From Chryseobacterium sp. (GTDB lineage: Bacteria > Bacteroidota > Bacteroidia > Flavobacteriales > Weeksellaceae), in contig QFQW01000025.1 in NCBI GenBank assembly GCA_003248755.1, positions 1 to 46,313 of the forward strand: a stretch of DNA of 46,313 nucleotides. The letters run 5' to 3'. Below are positions 39,902 through 46,313 of this stretch, piece by piece. The notes under the pieces were generated by a model, which saw nothing but the letters and a program-made list of their open reading frames with translations, made no database searches and had not been told where the DNA came from. A program made the position numbers and the translations under genes. Every line of letters begins with the position of its first letter. Position 1 is the first letter of the stretch.

Positions 39902-40516
39902 GTGAACAGAAGCTTTAACGATTACCTTCGCCTTTTTCTACGGTCTTTCCTTCAGGGATTGATCATTATTGGTCCATTCGCGATTACGGTTTGGATTATC
40001 TGGCAAATCGTTTTTAGCATTGATAATCTGGTTCCATCAGTTTCTGGAAAATTTCCGGGATTGATTTTCTTTATTGTCATTTTTGGAACAAGCTTCATTG
40101 GATTTTTCGGAAACAAATTCATTATCGGAAGGCTGATTGTTGATGGTCTAGATTATGTCCTGGAACATATCCCGGGAATAAAGTTCATATATACTTCCCT
40201 AAAAGACGTTTTGGGCTCATTTGTTGGTGATAAAAAGAAATTCAATGTTCCGGTTTGGGTCAAAACCAATGAAAACCCTGAAATCTGGAGAATCGGATTT
40301 TTGACACAATCTGATATGTCAGCCGTGAATCTTGACCAAATGGTGGCAGTTTACTTACCTCATTCTTATGCTGTTTCCGGCTGGGTCATCATTACCAAAT
40401 TTAACAATATAAAAGAAGTGACCGGAATGAGTTCCGCCGAGGCAATGAAATTTGCTGTGAGTGGCGGTGTTGCCGGATTTCATTCAGACGATAATGTTTT
40501 CAAAGCACCCGAATAG
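39902..40516 (+). CDS. DUF502 family membrane protein
   Basis: The 204-residue protein has two hydrophobic helices (about 13-35 and 50-75), then a soluble domain with the family pattern PGIKFIYTSLKDVLGSFVGDKK, FLTQSD, YLPHSYAVSGWVIIT and a C-terminal GVAGF segment. DUF502 function is not known. The start codon is GTG at 39902; no ATG is available in the right position. It lies 47 bp after miaE on the same strand and may be cotranscribed. Confidence 0.88.
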   Translation: MNRSFNDYLRLFLRSFLQGLIIIGPFAITVWIIWQIVFSIDNLVPSVSGKFPGLIFFIVIFGTSFIGFFGNKFIIGRLIVDGLDYVLEHIPGIKFIYTSLKDVLGSFVGDKKKFNVPVWVKTNENPEIWRIGFLTQSDMSAVNLDQMVAVYLPHSYAVSGWVIITKFNNIKEVTGMSSAEAMKFAVSGGVAGFHSDDNVFKAPE

Positions 40517-40540
40517 TTTTTAATTAATATTTAAAAATGG

Positions 40541-40618
40541 ATAATGAATGTCAAATTATTGATGTGCATTGTTCAGTCTTTTCAAAATCTTAATTATTAA
40601 TTTCAAATTATTCATTAT
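40541..40618. repeat. Inverted repeat before tnaA
   Basis: ATAATGAAT (about 40541-40549) is repeated in inverted form as ATTCATTAT (about 40610-40618), overlapping the tryptophanase start codon. It resembles the AT-rich repeats before accD and may be low-complexity sequence. Confidence 0.35.
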
Positions 40619-41996
40619 GAAACTACCTTACGCAGAACCATTTAGAATAAAAATGGTCGAAGAAATATATCAATCCACCCAAGAACAACGAGAAGAATGG
40701 CTGGAAAATGCCAACTATAACCTTTTTAATCTAAGAAGCTCACACGTTTATATCGATTTGCTGACAGACAGTGGAACAGGAGCGATGAGTGACAAACAAT
40801 GGGGAGCACTTATGATCGGCGACGAAAGTTATGCCGGTTCTCGTTCTTTCGAAGCTTTACAACAAACCGTTGAAAAAATCACAGGATTTCCTTACTTATT
40901 ACCAACGCACCAAGGTCGTGCAGCGGAAAATGTTTTGTTTTCAGTAATGGTAAAAGAAGGCGACATCGTTCCGGGAAACTCTCATTTCGATACTACAAAA
41001 GGACACATTGAAATCCGAAAAGCTCATGCAATTGATTGCACAATAGACGAAGCTTTTGATATTAATGATCTTCATCCCTTTAAAGGAAATCTTGACTTAG
41101 AAAAATTAGAAGCCGTATATAAATCTCATCCGAAAGAGCAGATTCCGTTTTGCTTGATTACGATTACTTGCAATTCTTCCGGAGGACAGCCTGTGTCTTT
41201 GGAAAACATTAAAGCTGTAAAAGAATTGTCTGACCAATATGGAATTCCTGTTTTATTTGATTCAGCAAGATTTGCAGAGAATGCTTACTTTATTAAGAAA
41301 AGAGAAGTGAACCAACAGAATAAAACCATCAAAGAAATCTGTAAAGAATTATTCTCTTACGGTGACGGAATGACAATGAGTTCCAAAAAAGACGGTTTGG
41401 TAAATATCGGTGGATTCATTGCATTGAAGAATAGGGAAATCTTTGAACAAGCTTCTAATTTCACAATCATCTATGAGGGTTTCATCACCTATGGCGGAAT
41501 GGCGGGAAGAGATATGTCTGCTCTTGCGTCTGGATTAGATGAAGCAACAGAATTTCCTTATCTGGAAAGCAGAATCTCTCAGGTTGAATATCTTGGAAAC
41601 AAACTAATGGAAGCTGGAATCCCTGTTCAAAAGCCAATAGGAGGACACGCCGTTTTTATTGATGCGCTTAATTTTTTACCCAATATCAAAAGAGAAGAAT
41701 TTCCTGCGCAAACTTTAGCAATCGAACTATATAAAGAAGCGGGAATCCGAGGTGTAGAAATTGGGACATTATTAGCAGATAGAGATCCGGAAACAAGAGA
41801 AAATCGATATCCAAAATTAGAACTATTAAGACTCGCAATTCCAAGACGAACTTACACTAACAATCATATGGATTATGTTGCGGCGGCTGTGGTTAATGTC
41901 TTTGAAAGAAGGGAAGCAATTACAAAAGGCTATAAAATAAAACGTGAACCAGAGATTTTAAGACACTTTACCGTGCAGCTGGACAAGGCTAAATAA
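40617..41996 (+). CDS. tnaA: Tryptophanase
   Basis: The 459-residue PLP enzyme splits tryptophan to indole, pyruvate and ammonia. It aligns through its length with E. coli TnaA: DLLTDSGTGAMS, THQGRAAEN, SARFAENAYFIKKRE and the PLP lysine in MSSKKDG (Lys258). Two positions separate it from tyrosine phenol-lyase: VEIG (where the lyase has ERG with its substrate-binding Arg) and LRHFT with His450, equivalent to His463 of E. coli TnaA, where the lyase has Phe. No TnaC-like leader or TnaB permease is present. The start at 40617 (MKLPYAEPFRIKM) matches the family. A terminator follows. Confidence 0.93.
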   Translation: MKLPYAEPFRIKMVEEIYQSTQEQREEWLENANYNLFNLRSSHVYIDLLTDSGTGAMSDKQWGALMIGDESYAGSRSFEALQQTVEKITGFPYLLPTHQGRAAENVLFSVMVKEGDIVPGNSHFDTTKGHIEIRKAHAIDCTIDEAFDINDLHPFKGNLDLEKLEAVYKSHPKEQIPFCLITITCNSSGGQPVSLENIKAVKELSDQYGIPVLFDSARFAENAYFIKKREVNQQNKTIKEICKELFSYGDGMTMSSKKDGLVNIGGFIALKNREIFEQASNFTIIYEGFITYGGMAGRDMSALASGLDEATEFPYLESRISQVEYLGNKLMEAGIPVQKPIGGHAVFIDALNFLPNIKREEFPAQTLAIELYKEAGIRGVEIGTLLADRDPETRENRYPKLELLRLAIPRRTYTNNHMDYVAAAVVNVFERREAITKGYKIKREPEILRHFTVQLDKAK

Positions 41997-42000
41997 AAAA

Positions 42001-42024
42001 GAGAGCAAAATGCTCTCTTTTTTT
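42001..42024. terminator. Bidirectional terminator between tnaA and sprE
   Basis: GAGAGCA and TGCTCTC form a 7-bp stem with loop AAA, flanked by an A-run and a T-run. Confidence 0.75.
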
Positions 42025-44572
42025 ACTTCTTTTTTACTTCTGATTTTTTTTCGGTACTGAAGGATGTTGGTTGATTTGCTTGGACATCTGTATTTTCCGT
42101 AATTCCGGGTTTTCCGGGCCCGATGCCTCGTTCTTCGTCTTCTTTCAGTTTTGCAATCTGTTGTTCCGTATTAACAGGCTTCGGATTCTGAGAGACAGTA
42201 TTTCCATTCTCATCCGTTAACTCCAATTTAGCATCACTCTTCATAAATTTGAGAAGATCTTTAGCTTTTTTGCCTTCAGGAGTTTTACCGTAATTAAGAA
42301 CAATCTGCTCCAATTGCAAAATCATAATTTCTTTACCTGCAGTTTTCCCAGCGTTGTATGCATTTAGCAAATAAAACTTTGGAACAAGAGCATCTTTTGG
42401 ATTATCGGTAATAGCTTTATCAACCATTGCTATTGATTCTGCATATTTTCCTGTATCATAGAGAATATAGGCATCTGCATATAGCTTTTCAACATCTGCT
42501 GAAGACTTATTGAAATCTTTGCTTTTTGGATTCTTTACAAACTCTGCATAAGATGTGTAAGGATACTTCTCTAGAATTAATTGCTTCGCTTTTTCAGCTT
42601 CAGTCGGATTTTTCTCGTAATTAAAAACAAAAATATTGTATAGCGCTTGTAGATCAGTGTCTTCGTCCGGTTTGTTGTCAATCAGATCAAATAATGTTTT
42701 TGTAGCCAACTTTGTATTCGCAAAGAATGTTTCATACATTCTTCCCATTCCTAGACTTGCAGTATCTCTGTCTTTTTTTAATTTATCTAATTCTGCTTTG
42801 GAAGTAGGGATTTTTTCGATATAAAATTCTGGTTCTAATCGTCTTGGATCTGGAGCAGAGTTAATTCCAAGAGCCTCATTTTTCATATCTTCGATACTCG
42901 TTGTTTTTGCAGAATAGCGCCAGTTATCCATAAGGGTTCTGTTCCCCCAAACTTGTTTGAAGGATGTTTCTCCTCTCGGGATATTATTGGCATTAGCAAA
43001 ATAAAATGTAGAACCACCGCTCGTAATCCCAAAATTTTGAAAACTATTGCTGTCTGTAGAATTAGTAGCGAAAATAGAGTTGGCATTATAGTCTCCGTTA
43101 TCAAAGCCTTTGCTTCTTTCTGCTTTTCTTTTTTCCAATTCTTCGGCAGCCTCTTTTTCTTTTATTTTATCAATATATTTGGTAAAATATTCTCTCTTTT
43201 CGGCATCAGTCATTTTTGTAAGGGCGAGAATACTGTCATTTTTCTTAACTATATAATAGTTTTTTGACAATTTTTTGATGTTAGCTGTAAGATCTGTTAA
43301 TCTGTCTTTTTCCGGTTTATAAGTCATTACAGCCAAAGCACTGTCATAATATACACCGGCAGTCAAATAATCGTCTTTTGCAAAATATTTTTTAGCGAGC
43401 TCAGAATAGGTGAGTCCACGAATCTGAGGGTCAGACTGTTTCTCTTTTAATGCTTTCCTGAAATAAGAATCAGCAATAGAATCTTTTGTTGCAGAATTAG
43501 CAATCAGCCCTGTTGCGTAATATAATTCGTTTTTTCGTGATGCATAAGTTCCTTTTTTGGCAATTTTTTCAAGATATGCAACAGCTTCTTCATAGCTATC
43601 TGATTTTCCATCGAATGTTTTTGCAATTTCTATTTGTGATTTAACTTCAAACTCATAGCTGTTGGCGTATTTATAAGCGGAGGCAAAAGATTCTCTTGCT
43701 TCGGCTTTTTTCCCAAGGCTGGCGAGGATTTGTCCTCTTAAGAAAGCAATTCTACTACGTGTTTTTCTGTTTTTGTTATATGTAAAAGCTTCTTCTAGTA
43801 CTTCAGCCGCTAATTCTTTTTTACCCCATTTCAGGAAGTTGTCCGCTTGATATACCTTAAGTATTTTTTTGTGTTCTTTTTTTAATTTTATTTTTGGATT
43901 TTCTTCCAAATCTTTGAAAACCTCATCAGCACGATAATATTCTTTCATCTTGCTATAGTTAGCGGCTTGATAAATTCTTGCCAATGGTAATCTTTTATCT
44001 TTATCCATTGTATTGAAAATATAACTTAAAGCATCCAAAGATTCAAGGTATTTTCCTTGATACATTCTAGCTTTTGCGAGAAGAATATATGCATCGAATA
44101 TTTTTTTGTTTTTTTCGACACCGTTCACCAAAACAGAATATTTAGCAATGGCTTTTGCTGCTTTTGCTTCAGTAATTTGAAGAATGGAAGCCCCTTTTTT
44201 GTTATTGCTTGCGCCTCCCATTTTGTCGGATCCGTTAAAAGATGACTCTTCCATACCTCTTTGTCCTCCTCTTAGGGATGGAGGACCATCAGAAGAGCCA
44301 TTCGCGCTTGTATTGTTAGATGCACTTGATAGTAATTCTTCCGTATTATCTTCTGTTGTATAAACTGAGATGTATGGGTCAAAAAAATTATCGATGTGAG
44401 CTTTGTCTCTGCTTTCCATTTCAGCATTCAAAGCCTCTTTACTATTGAAGAGAGTATTGTAATAAGTCATAAATCTGTTTACAGGCCCACTTTTTGTTTT
44501 TTTCTTTTTATGACGTGGATTACATGCAATGACGCTTATGACAGCAATTATGATTAGTAAATATTTTCTCAT
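42023..44572 (-). CDS. sprE: T9SS-associated tetratricopeptide lipoprotein PorW/SprE
   Basis: The 849-residue protein has a lipoprotein signal (LLIIIAVISVIACNPRHKKK, Cys about 17) and several TPR-type repeats (about 155-430). The N-terminal MTYYNTLFNSKEAL, the central FYFANANNIPRG...WGNRTLMDNWR and the C-terminal YIEKIPTSKAELDKLKKDRD and YGKTPEGKKA match SprE/PorW as I remember it. In Flavobacterium this lipoprotein is needed for T9SS secretion and gliding. It provides the secretion context for the two sorting-domain proteins in this window. A low-complexity serine/glycine patch (about 80-120) and a Lys/Glu-rich tail are present. Confidence 0.83.
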   Translation of the reverse strand: MRKYLLIIIAVISVIACNPRHKKKKTKSGPVNRFMTYYNTLFNSKEALNAEMESRDKAHIDNFFDPYISVYTTEDNTEELLSSASNNTSANGSSDGPPSLRGGQRGMEESSFNGSDKMGGASNNKKGASILQITEAKAAKAIAKYSVLVNGVEKNKKIFDAYILLAKARMYQGKYLESLDALSYIFNTMDKDKRLPLARIYQAANYSKMKEYYRADEVFKDLEENPKIKLKKEHKKILKVYQADNFLKWGKKELAAEVLEEAFTYNKNRKTRSRIAFLRGQILASLGKKAEARESFASAYKYANSYEFEVKSQIEIAKTFDGKSDSYEEAVAYLEKIAKKGTYASRKNELYYATGLIANSATKDSIADSYFRKALKEKQSDPQIRGLTYSELAKKYFAKDDYLTAGVYYDSALAVMTYKPEKDRLTDLTANIKKLSKNYYIVKKNDSILALTKMTDAEKREYFTKYIDKIKEKEAAEELEKRKAERSKGFDNGDYNANSIFATNSTDSNSFQNFGITSGGSTFYFANANNIPRGETSFKQVWGNRTLMDNWRYSAKTTSIEDMKNEALGINSAPDPRRLEPEFYIEKIPTSKAELDKLKKDRDTASLGMGRMYETFFANTKLATKTLFDLIDNKPDEDTDLQALYNIFVFNYEKNPTEAEKAKQLILEKYPYTSYAEFVKNPKSKDFNKSSADVEKLYADAYILYDTGKYAESIAMVDKAITDNPKDALVPKFYLLNAYNAGKTAGKEIMILQLEQIVLNYGKTPEGKKAKDLLKFMKSDAKLELTDENGNTVSQNPKPVNTEQQIAKLKEDEERGIGPGKPGITENTDVQANQPTSFSTEKKSEVKKK

Positions 44573-44655
44573 CTAATTATTTCAAAATGAAATTTCTGGT
44601 TGAATCTGTAAAAATAACGAAATTTTGTAAGGAAAATTATCTTAAGGTGTTAGTT

Positions 44656-45228
44656 TTAAAAATTGCTTGGAAAACAATTAAGTTTTTTAAGTTCTTCATA
44701 AACCATATCTACTGGAAAACCCATCACGGAATAGAAGGAACCTGAGATACTTTTGATTTTTGCCATTCCCAGCCATTCTTGTATCCCGTAAGATCCGGCT
44801 TTGTCAAAAGGCTTATAGTTTTTGATATAATAATTGATTTCTTCGTCCCTTATTTCCGAAAATTCTACATCAGTTTTGCTTGTTTTACTGGTTTGAAAAT
44901 CAATAGATTTAATTGTAAATGCGGTATAAACCTGATGGGTTTTCCCCGAAAGATTTCTGATCATTTCAAAAGCTTCGGTTTCATCTTTTGGTTTTAGAAG
45001 AATTTTTTGGTCTAATGCAACAATCGTATCCGATGTCAAAAGAACTTCTCCAGCATTCACATCGAGAAACTGAGCTTTTTTAACAGAAACATATTCTGCA
45101 ATTTGATGAGGTTTCAGATCAGAAGGATATGATTCATCAATATCAATTTTTACAATATCAAACTGATATCCTAATTGTGTTAATAATTCTTTCCGTCTCG
45201 GAGAATTGGATGCTAAAAGTAGTTTCAT
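44656..45228 (-). CDS. maf: Maf-like nucleotide pyrophosphatase
   Basis: The protein of about 190 residues begins MKLLLASNSPRRKELL, the Maf/YhdE signature, and continues with DIDESYP, VLLTSDTIVALD and the KAGSYGIQE segment. Maf proteins hydrolyse non-canonical or canonical dTTP/UTP-type nucleotides to prevent their incorporation; the subfamily here is not certain. The start is placed at 45228 since conservation begins there, although ATGs at 45243 and 45258 are in frame. It follows kdsC by about 62 bp on the same strand and is probably cotranscribed. Confidence 0.92.
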   Translation of the reverse strand: MKLLLASNSPRRKELLTQLGYQFDIVKIDIDESYPSDLKPHQIAEYVSVKKAQFLDVNAGEVLLTSDTIVALDQKILLKPKDETEAFEMIRNLSGKTHQVYTAFTIKSIDFQTSKTSKTDVEFSEIRDEEINYYIKNYKPFDKAGSYGIQEWLGMAKIKSISGSFYSVMGFPVDMVYEELKKLNCFPSNF

Positions 45229-45290
45229 TTGCTTAATTTTCATTTTGTTTATAGTCAAATGGAATGATAAGTCATTTCATTATCAATAAA

Positions 45291-45812
45291 CTAAGCTGAT
45301 TTTGTTTCTTCGTCCAGATTCCATTTTTCTTGCACTTTCATTACTTGTTCAATGACATCACGAACAGCACCTTTTCCTCCAAAAATTGGTGAAATGTAAT
45401 CTGAAATTGCTTTTACTTCGGGGACTGCATTGGCAGGACATGCAGATATTTCAGCAACTTTCATAATTCCAATGTCCGGGATGTCATCACCCATCATTAA
45501 TATTTCGGAGTCTTGTAAGTTATATTTTGATTTAAAATCTTCGTAATCGGAAATCTTGTGTGATGATTTTGCATAATAATCTTTGATGCCGAGATATTTC
45601 ATTCTGTTTTTTACCATTGGATCGTTACCTCCGGTAATAATTCCAATAATGAAGTTCTGTTTAAGAGCCTGAACAACAGCATAGCCATCTAGAACACTCA
45701 TTACCCGGGACATATTTTTATCCGGTAAGAGGTAAACGCTTCCGTCCGTGAAAACGCCATCTACATCAAAAACAAAAGCTTTTATATTTTTAAGTTTTGG
45801 TAAGTAACTCAT
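45291..45812 (-). CDS. kdsC: KdsC-type HAD phosphatase (3-deoxy-D-manno-octulosonate 8-phosphate phosphatase)
   Basis: The 173-residue HAD enzyme has the nucleophile motif FDVDGVFTDGSVYL (Asp15, Asp17), GIITGGND as motif II, and MGDDIPDIGIM as the acidic motif, with no cap domain, matching KdsC/YrbI. It releases phosphate to give Kdo for lipopolysaccharide. Length is normal. The start codon is about 23 bp after the terminator of the upstream GLPGLI gene, so a separate promoter would have to overlap that terminator. maf lies downstream in the same direction. Confidence 0.92.
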   Translation of the reverse strand: MSYLPKLKNIKAFVFDVDGVFTDGSVYLLPDKNMSRVMSVLDGYAVVQALKQNFIIGIITGGNDPMVKNRMKYLGIKDYYAKSSHKISDYEDFKSKYNLQDSEILMMGDDIPDIGIMKVAEISACPANAVPEVKAISDYISPIFGGKGAVRDVIEQVMKVQEKWNLDEETKSA

Positions 45813-45835
45813 TTTAATTTTGTTAAAAAAATAGC

Positions 45836-45863
45836 ATAAAAAAAGTCCCCAAAATTGAGGACT
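45836..45863 (-). terminator. Terminator of the GLPGLI gene
   Basis: On the minus strand AGTCCTCA and TGGGGACT form an 8-bp stem with one G-T pair, followed by TTTTTTT. Confidence 0.75.
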
Positions 45864-45889
45864 ATAAAAGTAAGAATTTTATATAGAAA

Positions 45890-46313
45890 TTATGGATAAA
45901 GAGCTGGTTCTATTTTGTTGTTATCTTTTTTGATCTGATCTTTTTGAAACTTTTCCATATTTCTCAACATTTCCGCAGGATCAGTCATTTCCTTTCCATT
46001 GATATTGACTCTCATTTTGACACCAGGTCTGGATACCATCTGTCTCATATCTTTCACAGGATCATTTTTGTAATCTTTCCATTGTTTTATGAATTGATCT
46101 TCTGTAACTTCCAGTTCCTTTCCACCTGCAAGTGTTCCAATTCTTACAGTTTTTCCACCAACAGAAGTATCATTATCTGCTTTTTCAATTTTTTCTACCC
46201 CATCAAATTTTTTGCTTCCCGCAAATTTGAATTGGTGAGTTCCGGAAAAGTCTTCCATCTCCAATATCAATCCAGGTAATCCGTGAAATTTGTAAGGCCC
46301 ATCTTGGAAAGGG
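45890..46313 (-). CDS. GLPGLI family protein, N-terminus outside the window
   Basis: The frame is open to the window edge. In it the sequence GPYKFHGLPGLILEMED appears just inside the edge, which is the defining GLPGLI motif of a Bacteroidetes family of exported proteins of unknown function. The remaining 140 residues are hydrophilic, with the tail KDQIKKDNNKIEPALYP. A TTG at 46270 falls inside the motif and is not the start. The missing part probably includes a signal peptide. A terminator follows the stop. Confidence 0.88.
   Translation of the reverse strand, partial: PFQDGPYKFHGLPGLILEMEDFSGTHQFKFAGSKKFDGVEKIEKADNDTSVGGKTVRIGTLAGGKELEVTEDQFIKQWKDYKNDPVKDMRQMVSRPGVKMRVNINGKEMTDPAEMLRNMEKFQKDQIKKDNNKIEPALYP

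Noticed and set aside
40569..40616. Upstream in-frame extension of tryptophanase
   Set aside because: Homologues begin near MKLPYAEPFR; the extension is encoded in an AT-rich inverted repeat. Similar extensions were rejected for mutL, sufS, accD, miaE and lysA.
1..46313. tRNA, rRNA, CRISPR arrays, IS elements
   Set aside because: No T-arm GGTTCRANTCC-type cloverleaf, no evenly spaced repeats with spacers and no transposase-like protein were found on reading.

Overview
The window looks like a chromosomal segment of a Flavobacteriia member, most likely family Weeksellaceae (Chryseobacterium/Epilithonimonas type). The evidence is an AT-rich sequence, promoters of the Bacteroidetes form (TTG or TTTG, 17-23 bp, TAnnTTTG), almost no Shine-Dalgarno sequences, two secreted proteins with type IX secretion system (T9SS) C-terminal sorting domains, a PorW/SprE T9SS lipoprotein, and a GLPGLI-family protein. 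I saw no tRNA, rRNA, CRISPR array, transposase or phage gene. About 43 protein genes fill most of the window, and most are conserved housekeeping genes.

Layout. 181-2792 (minus): a small lipoprotein behind the large subunit of methylmalonyl-CoA mutase. 3267-5156 (plus): HtpG. 5210-7330 (minus): tail-specific protease. 7503-8847 (plus): SurE and a Crp/Fnr regulator. 9021-10504 (minus): a small exported protein and LysA; lysA has a leader with a short lysine-rich ORF and an intrinsic terminator that resembles a transcription attenuator. 10760-12824 (minus) and 13046-15862 (plus) form a divergent accessory locus: an outer-membrane-like protein and a T9SS-secreted protein face a lipoprotein, a 7-TM protein, a sensor histidine kinase and a LuxR-type response regulator. 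15877-19333 (minus): an operon of a HerA-like ATPase (DUF853), a membrane protein and a DnaQ-type exonuclease. 19609-24847 (plus): bestrophin, TrmH-type methyltransferase, CBS protein, NAD kinase, class II aldolase and AccD. 24901-26345 (plus): a DUF6973-like protein and an exported alpha/beta hydrolase whose promoter carries a LytTR-type direct repeat. 26377-32540 (minus): DoxX, a T9SS-exported deiminase resembling Porphyromonas PPAD, Lon and SufS. 32963-33559 (plus): superoxide dismutase. 33612-37490 (minus): an operon of mutL, rhomboid, EEP-family hydrolase and lipoprotein. 37768-41996: acyltransferase, small membrane protein (minus), MiaE, DUF502 and tryptophanase. 42023-46313 (minus): SprE, Maf, KdsC and a GLPGLI protein cut by the window edge.

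The most unusual points are the possible lysA attenuator, a MutL that appears to have lost its endonuclease motifs, the PPAD-like deiminase with its active-site residues kept, a DnaQ exonuclease carrying a decayed GIY-YIG domain, the sensor-less two-component operon with a 7-TM partner and shared upstream repeats, a minus-strand small-RNA candidate after trmH, and a family of palindromic intergenic repeats. All functional links between genes are inferred from reading the sequence by eye; no database search was run.
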